This document shows, piece by piece, positions 46,365 through 55,689 of a DNA stretch of 64,000 nt. The position numbers were made by a program, and so were the translations under genes. This DNA comes from Chitinophaga sp. CF418 (GTDB lineage Bacteria > Bacteroidota > Bacteroidia > Chitinophagales > Chitinophagaceae). Each line of letters opens with the position of its first letter. Positions within the stretch are counted from its first letter, which is position 1. The notes below the pieces were generated by a model. It saw nothing but the letters and a program-made list of their open reading frames with translations. It was not told the origin of the DNA and ran no database searches. The stretch spans positions 151,300 to 215,299 of the forward strand of contig NZ_FRCN01000003.1 of assembly GCF_900142925.1 (NCBI RefSeq), in the 5' to 3' direction.

Positions 46365-48989
46365 TTAGAATTTTAAACTGTAAGAAAAACTGGGCATGAT
46401 TGGCAATAAGACGATACCATTAAGTCGGACTTTTGCACTATTATCCGAATATTCTGTTACGTAGTAGAAAAACGGATTCATTCTGTTATACGCGTTCAGC
46501 ACACTGATATTCCAGGTACGTACATTTCCATTCTTTTTCTGTCTGATAAAGTTGATACCCAGATCAAGACGGTGATAAGCGGCGATCCTCACATTATTTC
46601 GGTTATTGATATAGTCCACGTCCGGAAGCCAATAATTGGGGTTATTCGGCGATAAAGGCCCATCCGTCCCTTCGTAACGCGCCACCGGAACTGTGAAAGG
46701 AGAAGCAGATTGATAAGTCCAGCTGCCGGAAAGTTCGATGTTCTTTCTTAGTTTGTAGATTGTCACGAGATGGAAATCGTGCCGGCGATCATATTTATAA
46801 TAAAAAGTATGACCATAATTCACTCCCGGTATATTACGGTCAGAGACAGCCCAGGTATATCCCAGCCAACCTGTAAGCCGTCCTGTCTTCTTCTGTAGTA
46901 ATAATTCCAAGCCATAAGATCTGCCAATGCCGGAGGCAATCTGCTCTTGCCAGGTGTCTCCTTTACTGGTTGTGAGATATTCCGCGCCGTCTTTGTATTC
47001 CGCCACTTTGTACATTTTCTTGTAATAGACTTCCGCGGAGAATTCATATTTATTCTTAAACAGGTTGCGTGCGATCCCCAGTGCAAACTGGTCAGCCTGC
47101 TGAGGAGCTACTTTTTTGGTTGCCGGTACCCAGAGATCTGTTGGTAATGAAATTGAATTATTAGCTAACAGATGAATGTATTGCGTCATGTGGGTATAAG
47201 ATGCCTTTAATCCCCAATCTTCGGGTAACAGAAATCGCATGCTGGCACGAGGTTGCAGGGAATTATAAAAATGCTTCTGTACGGTGAATGCACTCCAGTG
47301 TAATCCTGCATTTAGTTTCAGTCGAGGGGTGATTTCCCAGTCATCTTCTACATAAAGGTCCATTTCGGATGCGCGAATATTACGGTTATTATTAATCGAA
47401 TCCAGTATTGTGTCATCGCCGGTGGTCTGTTTCAGACGAACAATACCCGGTGTAAATACACGATACATATAGGCCGCGCCCAACTTTATGGCATGTGCAG
47501 GCATAGGCCGGTAATCAACATCTGTTTTTACGCCATAGTCGCGTATACCGGAATTTAACTTCAGCGTGTTGCTGCTGGCATCAGCGTTATATTTATCTTC
47601 TGTATAAATACCCGTATTGAATTTATAGCTACTGCCTATCAACATGGTATTAGCAAACAACTTCGGAGAGATGATATGCGTCCAGCGCAGGGTACCGGTA
47701 ATGTTCCCCCATTGTATCGCCAGGTCTGATAAATTATAGTTACCTGTTGGCGTCTCACTATCAGCAAAGTTTTTATCGCGTATACGAAGCCTGTCTTTGC
47801 CCATGTAAAAGCTCAGGTAAAGTTTGTCTTTAGCGGAGAACTGATGATGTACCTTAGCGTTCAGGTCATAGAAAAAAAGGCTGAATTTCTGCAGATCTTC
47901 CTGTGAACTTTTTACGAACGGTGTGGCTATCAGATCAGGATAAGAACGACGTCCGGATATCACATAGGATGTTTTACCTTTTTGTATCGGACCTTCCAGT
48001 GTTAACTGCGTGGAAAGAAGCCCCACTGAAAAGTCTCCATGGTGTTCATACATATTGCCGTCCTTCGTTGAGATATCCACCACCGAGGACAACCTTCCAC
48101 CGTAACGTGCCGGAAAAGCTCCCTTGTATAAGGTTACATCTTTCAGCACACTGGTATTGAACGTCGAGAATATGCCCAACAGATGCATGGGATGATACAA
48201 TGGCGCACCATCCAGCAATATAAGATTCTGATCTGGCGTCCCTCCTCTAATCAGCAAGGCACTGGATCCCTCCGTACCTTGTTTCACACCGGGCATCATC
48301 TGCAGTGCTTTCAGCAGATCCGGCTCGCCCAACAAGCGCGGTAGCGAGCGGACCTGCGCAGCTGGCAAACTGATACTGCTCATCTGCGATGATTCCTGAA
48401 TACGCGTTGTTCTTGCTCCGCTCACGATGAACTCTCCCAGTTGTGCGCTGCCTGTTCGTAATCTGAAATTAATGCGTGGATTGTCATTCATACTAATCAC
48501 GGTATCCAACTTATGATAGCCGATATAGGATATCTGCAGATGTAATGAATCAGCAGGTACAGTCAGACTATAAAAACCATAGTTGTTAGTAGTAGTACCG
48601 GATTGATGTTGCGTTGCAACAAGGGATACACCGATCAGTTTTTCTCCGCTCGCTGCGTCTTCGACAAAACCACTCAATGTTTTGACACTCGCAGGTCGTG
48701 ATATGATCAGGATATTACCGCCTTTCTGCTTATAATCCAGTGGTGTACCTTTCAGGATGTCCTTCAGAATTGCTTCTAACGGTGTATCTATGTATAGATG
48801 CGCTTTCACCTGTATCCCTCTTACACGGGTAAGCTCGTAAGATATGGGCATACGGCTTTTCTGTTCCAGTAACTTCAGCGTAGCCTCCAGCGTGCCTGCC
48901 GGAATATTGATACTTATTTTGTGGCTGGCCTCCTGCGCATTGACGGGCAACCACGCAAGTAGTAAATAGACAATTATAAAATGCCGCAT
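46365..48989 (-). CDS. TonB-dependent receptor with STN and carboxypeptidase-like domains
   Basis: 874 residues from the ATG at 48989 (MRHFIIVYLLLAWLPVNAQ, a clear signal peptide); the frame extends 13 codons to 49028. An STN domain follows (ISINIPAGTLEATLKLLEQK), then a carboxypeptidase-like domain (LSGFVEDAASGEKLIGVSLV). The plug has RSLPRLLGEPDLLKALQMMP and LIRGGTPDQNLILLDGAPLY, and the barrel ends FSYSLKF. It is a non-SusC receptor of the type paired with DUF4249. Regulated through the FecR protein encoded just upstream (49065-50009). Ligand unknown. Confidence 0.93.
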   Translation of the reverse strand: MRHFIIVYLLLAWLPVNAQEASHKISINIPAGTLEATLKLLEQKSRMPISYELTRVRGIQVKAHLYIDTPLEAILKDILKGTPLDYKQKGGNILIISRPASVKTLSGFVEDAASGEKLIGVSLVATQHQSGTTTNNYGFYSLTVPADSLHLQISYIGYHKLDTVISMNDNPRINFRLRTGSAQLGEFIVSGARTTRIQESSQMSSISLPAAQVRSLPRLLGEPDLLKALQMMPGVKQGTEGSSALLIRGGTPDQNLILLDGAPLYHPMHLLGIFSTFNTSVLKDVTLYKGAFPARYGGRLSSVVDISTKDGNMYEHHGDFSVGLLSTQLTLEGPIQKGKTSYVISGRRSYPDLIATPFVKSSQEDLQKFSLFFYDLNAKVHHQFSAKDKLYLSFYMGKDRLRIRDKNFADSETPTGNYNLSDLAIQWGNITGTLRWTHIISPKLFANTMLIGSSYKFNTGIYTEDKYNADASSNTLKLNSGIRDYGVKTDVDYRPMPAHAIKLGAAYMYRVFTPGIVRLKQTTGDDTILDSINNNRNIRASEMDLYVEDDWEITPRLKLNAGLHWSAFTVQKHFYNSLQPRASMRFLLPEDWGLKASYTHMTQYIHLLANNSISLPTDLWVPATKKVAPQQADQFALGIARNLFKNKYEFSAEVYYKKMYKVAEYKDGAEYLTTSKGDTWQEQIASGIGRSYGLELLLQKKTGRLTGWLGYTWAVSDRNIPGVNYGHTFYYKYDRRHDFHLVTIYKLRKNIELSGSWTYQSASPFTVPVARYEGTDGPLSPNNPNYWLPDVDYINNRNNVRIAAYHRLDLGINFIRQKKNGNVRTWNISVLNAYNRMNPFFYYVTEYSDNSAKVRLNGIVLLPIMPSFSYSLKF

Positions 48990-49064
48990 AGTTATTTTTT
49001 GTAAGAGCATAGGTTTCCCTGCCGCCATCGCAGCCGGTTTTCATTTAACAAAATATATCAGGTA

Positions 49065-50009
49065 TTAATGTATGATCACCTTGTTACCGGTGAATGTATA
49101 TTCAAGTCCGCTTATGTCTTTCAACATTTCCAACACGTCTGCAGCGGTGTCTTGTTTGTTGATGCGAAGCGTAAAACAATAGGATGCTACATTTGCAGCA
49201 TTAAACGTCACCTGCAATCCATAACGATTTTCCAGGATACGGGCCACTTCCTGAAAAGAAGCATCACTGATAGCCAGATTACCATCGCGCCAATCCTCTA
49301 CATCCCCTTCTGTCCTGGTAGCTATGTGATCGGTCAATTGGTAATGCAGTTGCTGTCCGGCTTTGAGTATGGATGACATACCTGCGCTATCAGTTACCTG
49401 TACTGCACCCGAACTAACCATTATTGCGACGTTTTCTGACTGTGCATATTTCCTTACAGTAAAACCAGTACCAAGCACTTTCGCTTGTATCCCACCCGGG
49501 ACACTCACTATAAAAGGATAATCCGTCTGTTGCTTTACCTCGAAAAAGGCCATTCCATCCCTGAGTTCTATTGCACGGTTCCTCTTACCAAAATCCTTCT
49601 GGTAACGTACAACAGTACCTGGTTCCAGCCATATTTCGGATTGATCCGGCAATTGCAGTCTGACGATCCCTTTACCCGCAGCAGCAGTGACTAACTCATA
49701 TGCGGGCTCCCTCCTACTATATAACAAGGATATAACAGCGAGTGCAGCAATTACTGCCGCAGCCTGCCACCAGATTCGCCGTAGCGGTGACTTAACAGAG
49801 TCCACTTCTTCAGCCGCTATCACGTCAAATATCTCTCCCTTCAGCGCATCTTTCATGGCGGTCTTCTCTGCTGCATCCGCCCATACTTTTCCCTGTTGCG
49901 GGAAGTCAGCATACCATTTTTCTAGCAATACTCTTTCTTCCGGTGTAAGGATGCCAAGAGAATGTTTTTCCAACAAGGAGTTTATGATATGCTGTTCAGA
50001 TTGTTTCAT
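49065..50009 (-). CDS. FecR-family anti-sigma factor without a neighbouring sigma gene
   Basis: A 314-residue protein with an N-terminal cytoplasmic part, a membrane segment near residues 80-100 (WWQAAAVIAALAVISLLY), a FecR domain (LQLPDQSEIWLEPGTVVRYQ, VLGTGFTVRKY) and a C-terminal DUF4974 part (ASFQEVARILENRYGLQVTF). It belongs with the STN receptor downstream. The ECF sigma gene that normally precedes it is absent. About 20 bp upstream of its start a gene fragment on the other strand begins, so the locus looks truncated at about 50020-50040. It may now respond with a sigma factor encoded elsewhere. Confidence 0.92.
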   Translation of the reverse strand: MKQSEQHIINSLLEKHSLGILTPEERVLLEKWYADFPQQGKVWADAAEKTAMKDALKGEIFDVIAAEEVDSVKSPLRRIWWQAAAVIAALAVISLLYSRREPAYELVTAAAGKGIVRLQLPDQSEIWLEPGTVVRYQKDFGKRNRAIELRDGMAFFEVKQQTDYPFIVSVPGGIQAKVLGTGFTVRKYAQSENVAIMVSSGAVQVTDSAGMSSILKAGQQLHYQLTDHIATRTEGDVEDWRDGNLAISDASFQEVARILENRYGLQVTFNAANVASYCFTLRINKQDTAADVLEMLKDISGLEYTFTGNKVIIH

Positions 50010-50022
50010 ACAGTCAACGTTT

Positions 50023-50290
50023 AATTAGACAATGCCATATTATCACCACTACACAATCATACATCTGGGAAAAGGTAAAGGGCATTTTACAGGCTGATGA
50101 GGAAGGATTTTCCAATGAAAATGGGGAACATATTTTATGGCAGTTCCCGGACGACGTAGATGGTGATATAGACTGCGCAGTGTTAAACGCTGAAGGAAAA
50201 TGGGAGAATTTCCGCATGGACCTGGGTAATAAAGACCATGAGAAAGCCTTTAAAGCTGGTCTGGTGCCGGCGGGTGCCAAAAAGCTTTGA
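50023..50290 (+). pseudogene. C-terminal fragment of an unknown protein
   Basis: The plus-strand frame has no ATG and runs SYIWEKVKGILQADEEGFSN, then DVDGDIDCAVLNAEGKWENF, ending at TGA 50288-50290. It is acidic with natural composition. The left edge abuts the FecR gene, so it marks a rearrangement junction. Family not recognised. Confidence 0.6.
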
Positions 50291-50320
50291 TAGTCACATA
50301 TGAGAAGTCGCATTTATAAC

Positions 50321-50351
50321 AAACGCCGGAGATAAGTTATCTCCGGCGTTT
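50321..50351. terminator. Strong hairpin after the gene fragment
   Basis: AAACGCCGGAGATAA / TTATCTCCGGCGTTT, with an effective loop of about 5 nt. Likely the original terminator of the truncated gene. Confidence 0.75.
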
Positions 50352-50394
50352 ACGTTTTAAGTCTTCTCAAGGCAGAATTTGCCTTACTATCGAT

Positions 50395-50535
50395 TAAGAA
50401 GATAATTATGAAGATCAATTGTTTGTACATATCAATCTTGGAAGCTATTTCGACCAGAACGGAGCGGAAAAACAGTTTACGCTTGCACGTGGCCTCGAGT
50501 GGAATGGTGGAGATTCGTTCGACGACTATTGCTAA
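50395..50535 (+). pseudogene. Second short coding remnant
   Basis: The plus-strand frame EDQLFVHINLGSYFDQNGAE, then LARGLEWNGGDSFDDYC, stops at about 50533. No start; fewer than 50 codons. Not recognised. Confidence 0.4.
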
Positions 50536-50831
50536 CCTTTTGGGTAGAATTAGTCTCTCACAACCCTTTTAACATATTGTAATCAACAAACTATTTCATT
50601 TTAATAAAACAGATGATCATATCGATAACCCTATCAACAAAGAAATACTTCAAAATAAACGAGCTGAGTATACCTAGCAAACTGTGTCGACACTGTTGAC
50701 ACAATGAAAGCTCAATTCGGAATATCTCTACTTAGTAAAGAACAAACTATAGTTTTATGCTTGAAGTTAGTTTTTTGCCCGATACCAATTGGAGCGGATA
50801 ATTAGCTCTTTTTAGCTAAACGTCTAATTAT

Positions 50832-50870
50832 AATCAATATTTGGTTCGAGAATGATTCGCTACTGGGCAC
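50832..50870 (+). repeat. Dispersed intergenic motif, copy 3
   Basis: AATCAATATTTGGTTCGA, 15 bases ending CGCTACT, GGGCAC. It lies immediately left of the MITE-like element. Confidence 0.7.
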
Positions 50871-50878
50871 CAAAGGTA

Positions 50879-50990
50879 AAGGGGCTGTGTCATAAGTAAC
50901 TCGATGGCTCTGAGAATTTCTTATACGAAAATTTTCTCCATCAGGTACCCGAATAAATTTGGGTAAAAGTTATTTATGAGACAGCCCCTT
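50879..50990. mobile_element. MITE-like element with 23-bp terminal inverted repeats
   Basis: The left end (50879-50901) begins AAGGGGCTGTGTCATAAGTA and the right end (50968-50990) is its reverse complement with two mismatches. Total length is 112 bp and there is no coding capacity. GGGGCTGT(C/G)TCATAA ends resemble those of IS1182-like and related insertion sequences, so this may be moved by such a transposase. No target duplication is clear. Confidence 0.7.
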
Positions 50991-51102
50991 GTTATTTTAC
51001 GTCTCTCCCCAGTCTGGGATCGTTTGGATCCAGTTAACAAGTTTGACATCTGTAGATATGAGATCCATTTAGAAGAAGCTTGTTAACAAGTAAACATAAT
51101 AA

Positions 51103-51855
51103 CTACAGCCACATACCACCAGTTACCTCAATACGCTGACCATTCACCCATTTAGCATCATTACTACAAAGGAAAGCCACCACGCCACCCACATCATCAG
51201 GCAACCCTACACGTCCCAGCGCTGTTATTCCTGCCACAAATTTGCGGATGTCAGGATTATCTTCCATCGCTCCACCGCCGAAGATAGCCCCTGGTGCCAC
51301 GACATTCGCAGCTATCTCTCTTGCGCCCAGTTCAACAGCCAGATATCTGGTATACACATCTATTCCTCCCTTCATCATCGCATAAGCTGATGCCCCCGCA
51401 AAAGAACTCCGCGACACCGCAGAAGAAATATTTACAATTCTTCCACCATCCTGTAACAACGGTAACATCTTCTGAGTAAGGAAATAAACTCCTTTCAAAT
51501 GAATATTCATCATTTCATCAAACTGGCTTTCTGTAGTAGCAGTAACCGGCGCCTGAAGACTAGTGCCGGCGTTGTTGATCAGAAAGTCGAAATGTGGGGT
51601 TCCAAATGTGGTATTCAGTGCTTCATTTACTTGTTGTGTAAAAGCATCGAAACCTTTAATATCCGATGTGTTGAGCGGCAGGGCTACAGCCTTACGCCCA
51701 AGTGCCAGAATAGAGGCCACAGTTTGCTCCGCACTCGTCTTGTTGCTGAGATATGTAATGATGATATCGTTACCTTTTTGTGCCAGGCTTAATGCAATAT
51801 TTTGACCAATACCCCGGCTGCCACCTGTTACTAACGCAATTTTTGAAGAACTCAT
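51103..51855 (-). CDS. Short-chain dehydrogenase/reductase
   Basis: A 250-residue classical SDR. The cofactor motif is TGGSRGIGQNIAL, with the NNAG motif (FLINNAGTSLQ). Catalytic Ser is in VNISSAVSRSSF, Tyr-x3-Lys is in SAYAMMKGG, and the C-terminal end is GQRIEVTGGMWL. The Arg after the glycine loop suggests NADP(H). The substrate is unknown. The AraC regulator 79 bp upstream on the same strand probably controls it. Confidence 0.92.
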   Translation of the reverse strand: MSSSKIALVTGGSRGIGQNIALSLAQKGNDIIITYLSNKTSAEQTVASILALGRKAVALPLNTSDIKGFDAFTQQVNEALNTTFGTPHFDFLINNAGTSLQAPVTATTESQFDEMMNIHLKGVYFLTQKMLPLLQDGGRIVNISSAVSRSSFAGASAYAMMKGGIDVYTRYLAVELGAREIAANVVAPGAIFGGGAMEDNPDIRKFVAGITALGRVGLPDDVGGVVAFLCSNDAKWVNGQRIEVTGGMWL

Positions 51856-51934
51856 TTGTTATACTGTTTTGATCTAAGAACAGTACAAAATTCCGCCAAA
51901 TGGGTAATGCGCACAATAGTAGGATCAATCCATT

Positions 51935-52879
51935 TTATGTATAATTCAAACTTTTGGGTTGTGAGCGATAAACCCCGGGAGAAATAGAAGTTTCGTTCTT
52001 AAAGAACTTCGCAAAATGTGCAAAGTCTGAAAACCCCAGACTATCTGCAATCTCAGCGATAGTCCAGTTTGTCTGACGCAATAGAATCTGCGCTTCCTGG
52101 AGAATTCTTCCGGCTATTAATGCAGATGTTGTCAGGCTTGTGGTTTCTTTCAATATTTTGTTTAGATGATTGACATGTATGGATAGTTTTTCAGCATAGT
52201 CTTTTGGAGTTCGCAGATTAATTCTTTGCCGGGGGTTTTCCACTGGGAATTGCCTTTCCAGTAACTCAATGAACAGGGATGTTGTCCTTGCAAAATTGCT
52301 GTGATTAGGGTGAAGCATTGTTATTGACTGTAACTGTTGCCCCAGATGAATGAGTTCAAGGGTATATGCACGCAACAGATCATATTTGTAAGTATAAGTA
52401 GAAGAGATGGCGGTCTGCATCTTCTCAAAGATATCTTTTACATTTCTTACATCACTTTTCTGCAGCGGGAATACAGGATGTTCCGGTGATTTATAAATAG
52501 GCAGTTCATCCAGTACTACACCACTCCGGGTTGGATGAAGAAACTCCGATGTAAATACACAGCACATCCCTGACTGACGTGCCAGCGGTAGCCACGTTAC
52601 AGGACTTTTGGGTGTGGTAAAAACAAGTGTAGGCTGCGAAAGATCTATAATGCTATCAGGATATCCGATTTTTGAATGCCCCATTAAAAGACTGACTTTG
52701 TAAAAAGTGCGGCACTCATAAGGTTCACTGGGTGTGTTCGAAACAGTCTGCCGGATTTTCGATAAATTAAATACATTGAAATGGCCGATCTCATCCTGGA
52801 TACCTTCAGGCAACAGAGCCTTCAGCTCCAGAGATGAGCCGGTAGCAAAGCGTTTATCAAATTCATTAAATGATAACAC
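51935..52879 (-). CDS. AraC-family transcriptional regulator
   Basis: A 314-residue protein with a C-terminal double helix-turn-helix. The first (about 220-250) is YAEKLSIHVNHLNKILKETT, the second NWTIAEIADSLGFSDFAHFA, followed by KFFKNETSISPGVYR. The N-terminal 200 residues form the expected cupin-like sensing part. The pattern AraC regulator followed by SDR oxidoreductase is common in Bacteroidetes, where the regulator activates the enzyme in response to a small molecule. Confidence 0.9.
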   Translation of the reverse strand: MLSFNEFDKRFATGSSLELKALLPEGIQDEIGHFNVFNLSKIRQTVSNTPSEPYECRTFYKVSLLMGHSKIGYPDSIIDLSQPTLVFTTPKSPVTWLPLARQSGMCCVFTSEFLHPTRSGVVLDELPIYKSPEHPVFPLQKSDVRNVKDIFEKMQTAISSTYTYKYDLLRAYTLELIHLGQQLQSITMLHPNHSNFARTTSLFIELLERQFPVENPRQRINLRTPKDYAEKLSIHVNHLNKILKETTSLTTSALIAGRILQEAQILLRQTNWTIAEIADSLGFSDFAHFAKFFKNETSISPGVYRSQPKSLNYT

Positions 52880-53031
52880 TGTTCATAACTTTTATTTGTA
52901 AAAATCAAATTTCAATTAAAGTTAAATCATAACCATTGAAAATCCCTCACCATTCCTTTGAAAATAATTTTTCCTTTAGCTTTCCCTGATTATTATTGAT
53001 TTAATCTATACAAACTATTAATTGCCAGAAG

Positions 53032-53064
53032 CATTTGGTTCCATAATCTACCGCTACTGGGCAC
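53032..53064 (+). repeat. Dispersed intergenic motif, copy 4
   Basis: CATTTGGTTCCATAATCTAC, then CGCTACTGGGCAC. It shares TAATCTACC with copy 2 and CGCTACTGGGCAC with copy 3. Confidence 0.7.
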
Positions 53065-53070
53065 TTAAAA

Positions 53071-53114
53071 AATGACTAAGGCTTTAAGTCGCTGAACTTA
53101 AAGCCTTAGTCATT
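53071..53114. terminator. Perfect 19-bp hairpin after motif copy 4
   Basis: AATGACTAAGGCTTTAAGT pairs exactly with 53096-53114, loop of 6 nt. It begins 6 bp after the motif. Confidence 0.75.
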
Positions 53115-53274
53115 TCTGACTAACTTCATTTTTTATAAACTAATATCTAAATCATTATACAGGAATAATCTATAGATTCGATTCCTGAAGCTGGTATCTG
53201 AGCGTAATGTCTGCTGAAACAAAACAATCTCCAGCCATATTATTGCAAATGCCCTTATTATGTGCTGTTACGCT

Positions 53275-53688
53275 CTAAAGTAAGCCCACTGAGTTTTCCC
53301 ATCGAATCTTTTGACCAACTAATTCCTCAGCTGATTCTATTGCTGATTTTACCATCAAGCCGCCAAACCTTAACTGCATATATGATTCGAAGTAACCGCA
53401 GTCCGTCCAAGCGATCATATACTGTTCACCATTTTCATTAAGTTTAGGCTGCTCGCCTTCTTCTAAGTCGCCATCAGTTTTTGTAATCACATACCAATAA
53501 TCATATTTTATTGCGAAGATCTGAATAGGTCGCAATGTTGCCTGATCGTATAGCGACATGCCTCGCAAAACACGTCGCGTATAAACGCCATACTTATACT
53601 CAGTTTCTAAATTTTGTTCTTCTATGGGAGAAACGAATAGCACATAATGGTTTGGGGATTGCCGCAGTGCGGGTTTAAAAACCCCCAC
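53275..53688 (-). CDS. Hypothetical protein, possibly 5'-altered
   Basis: A 137-residue protein. The body (NHYVLFVSPIEEQNLETEYK, later YWYVITKTDGDLEEGEQPKL) is acidic and aromatic-rich with no signal peptide and no known motif. The first residues (MGVFKPALRQSP) fall inside an imperfect inverted repeat (53658-53673 with 53744-53760), so the original N-terminus may have been replaced by a small insertion. Function unknown. Confidence 0.55.
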   Translation of the reverse strand: MGVFKPALRQSPNHYVLFVSPIEEQNLETEYKYGVYTRRVLRGMSLYDQATLRPIQIFAIKYDYWYVITKTDGDLEEGEQPKLNENGEQYMIAWTDCGYFESYMQLRFGGLMVKSAIESAEELVGQKIRWENSVGLL

Positions 53689-53760
53689 TCTCCACCGAAA
53701 ACTAAACTAAAAAAGAAACACAAAACTCACACTAACCACTGCACCCCGCATTGCGGTAAT
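53658..53760. repeat. Imperfect inverted repeat at the 5' end of the hypothetical gene
   Basis: ATTGCCGCAGTGCGGG (53658-53673) against the reverse complement of 53744-53760 (ATTACCGCAATGCGGGG), 2-3 mismatches. The interior is a 70-bp A-rich loop. Confidence 0.5.
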
Positions 53761-53814
53761 GCCATGATAGCGGCTGGCATTTTCCAAATAATTGTCGCCA
53801 CTAAGCTGAATTAT

Positions 53815-54393
53815 TTAATGGAATTTCTCACCTTTTGCCAGCATTTCAATAATTTCTTTCATGCGCTTTTCTCTTGTCTCTTGTTTTTTTGCGGTTTGAA
53901 GGCGAAATCCAATGGAGAAAAGATTGGTCTTATTGAGACCCATAAAAAACGCTTCTGCTTTTTTGTTTTTGCTAAGTTCCTTTAGAAAGTCTTCAGGTAT
54001 AGTGATTTTGCTTGGTGAATCGTATGCCTTTTCCCAACTACCGTCTGCTTTGGCTTTTTCGACAGCTTTTAACCCTGCAGGTCTCATTCTACCTTCATTG
54101 ATTAATCTTTCGACATGTCCAGTATTTATTTTGGACCAAATACTTTTTGCTCCTCGGGGACAAAACTTTTGCAGCCAGGCTTGTTCGTCATATGCTTGTT
54201 TTTGACCATCAATCCACCCGTAGCAAAGAGCTACATCAAGTGCTTCTGCATAGCTGATGGTCTTTTTCCCGGAATCTTTCTTGAATATTTTGAGCCAAAG
54301 CCCATTAGAGTTTTCGTGATTCTTTACGAGCCAAGTTTCAAATGCTTTGGCTGTTTTAAATTCTATTGTTGGAATAGTATTTAATTTAGTCAT
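53815..54393 (-). CDS. YdeI/OmpD-associated family protein
   Basis: 192 residues from the ATG at 54393 (MTKLNTIPTIEFKTAKAFET); the frame continues upstream to 54492 without family match. The stretch WLVKNHENSNGLWLKIFKKD, then SYAEALDVALCYGWIDGQKQ, is the signature of the YdeI family. The C-terminal part FFMGLNKTNLFSIGFRLQTA and the KRMKEIIEMLAKG end also fit. Cytoplasmic; molecular function not known. Confidence 0.9.
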   Translation of the reverse strand: MTKLNTIPTIEFKTAKAFETWLVKNHENSNGLWLKIFKKDSGKKTISYAEALDVALCYGWIDGQKQAYDEQAWLQKFCPRGAKSIWSKINTGHVERLINEGRMRPAGLKAVEKAKADGSWEKAYDSPSKITIPEDFLKELSKNKKAEAFFMGLNKTNLFSIGFRLQTAKKQETREKRMKEIIEMLAKGEKFH

Positions 54394-54576
54394 ATGATTG
54401 TGGCTTTTTCTCGTTCGATATGCTTGCCGGTAACGTTTTGGCGCTTGGCGAAGAAGCGGATTTCGAAGCACTAAACTGTCAACCCAGCACAAAAGTTGAC
54501 ACGAGGTAGAATGTTCAATTAAGCACTGAGCCCACTTTTTTTTGCCAAACGCCTGTTAGCGGTTCGTTGTTTTATT

Positions 54577-55689
54577 TCAATGTCTATTGTCACAATTTAT
54601 CTGAACGTATTTGTTTTGTGAATTTACGAATATAATACTTGGACATCCAAACGAAACCCATTCAAATCCAAATATAACTTCGGGTTTGTCTTTGAAAAGT
54701 TTTCCTATCCATTGTTCTTTCAAGTCAGGATAATTGGTATTGTTTATTCCAAAATTCAACGGTGTTACACTTGTTCCTTCACTATTGTTGAAAATTGTCT
54801 CATTAACCACATTATCAGATTGCTTATCTATTATAATTAAATGTCGGTCTTGAACCTGAATAAGATTATTGGGCTCTGTATAATCTTGAATGAAAATCTG
54901 GTGAGTTTTTGTTTCATATAAATATGCTTGTCCTTTTATTGTATTTTTATGTTTATATTCTTTTTGCTTTTCGGTCAAATTGCTTTTTCCTAATGGAAAT
55001 TTTTCAGCTTTGATTTTTTGCCAAACAATGGCTTTCATTTGTCCGTGCGTAAAAGGATTTTCTTTACCAATAAAAACCAAGGCCTCACTAAAATATTTTC
55101 CTAGCCCTATTAAATAATTTTTTGTCACTTCAAATCCAATCATATAGTCGGATTGACTGCAAGGACAATCTTTTATGTCCATATAATCATTTAAATAGGC
55201 AACTACATTAAGTTTTCTAACAGGAAAAGAGAGTAGTACATCTGTAGAGTAATCGTAAATAAACAGACTATCTGTTTCTGAAATGTTAGTTTTTGAAAGA
55301 ACTCTCTTTCTATACGATGCATTTAATTTAAAATATTGAAGACTGTTTTTATCTACATTTTCATAATTTGGAATAGCTAAAGAGTCTGGATGTTCGCTCA
55401 ATGGATAAATGTCAGACAAGGATATAAAACCAATTTTTTTGTTTGCGTTCTCTTCTAAATCGCGTATCCAAAATAAGTCAAGCTCTTTGGTGTATGTCGT
55501 TTGGCTATCTAAGTCAGAATAATTATTGGAATTAAGTGTGTCTGAAGTTTCGAGTTTCGCATTTTTTGTTTCAGTTTTATTTTCTTTTTCTATCTCAATA
55601 GCATTTGTTTTTGTAGTTCCTGATTTATTCTCGCTACACGATAAAATAGTGAAGATTGTTATCACTAAAATTGTAAATATTCGTTTCAT
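54577..55689 (-). CDS. Putative lipoprotein of unknown function
   Basis: 370 residues from the ATG at 55689 (MKRIFTILVITIFTILSCSE). This gives a type II signal peptide with lipobox ILSC; the frame continues upstream to 55809 without a plausible signal. After the anchor comes a Lys/Glu/Thr-rich linker (residues 20-60) and a globular part with FWIRDLEENANKKIGFISLS. No domain recognised. G+C is clearly lower than in the SusC/SusD genes to its right, which suggests a different origin. Confidence 0.75.
   Translation of the reverse strand: MKRIFTILVITIFTILSCSENKSGTTKTNAIEIEKENKTETKNAKLETSDTLNSNNYSDLDSQTTYTKELDLFWIRDLEENANKKIGFISLSDIYPLSEHPDSLAIPNYENVDKNSLQYFKLNASYRKRVLSKTNISETDSLFIYDYSTDVLLSFPVRKLNVVAYLNDYMDIKDCPCSQSDYMIGFEVTKNYLIGLGKYFSEALVFIGKENPFTHGQMKAIVWQKIKAEKFPLGKSNLTEKQKEYKHKNTIKGQAYLYETKTHQIFIQDYTEPNNLIQVQDRHLIIIDKQSDNVVNETIFNNSEGTSVTPLNFGINNTNYPDLKEQWIGKLFKDKPEVIFGFEWVSFGCPSIIFVNSQNKYVQINCDNRH

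Larger units (their letters stand above)
50536..51102. other. Gene-free stretch with a dispersed motif copy and a MITE-like element
   Basis: 567 bp. Holds motif copy 3 (50832-50870) and the inverted-repeat element 50879-50990. Otherwise AT-rich with no gene. Confidence 0.5.
52880..53274. other. Intergenic stretch with motif copy and hairpin
   Basis: 395 bp containing motif copy 4 (53032-53064) and a perfect hairpin (53071-53114). No gene is seen. Confidence 0.55.

Noticed and set aside
50014..50313. 99-codon minus-strand frame as the missing sigma factor
   Set aside because: Ser/Phe-rich antisense shadow of the plus-strand gene fragment; no sigma region 2 or 4 motifs.
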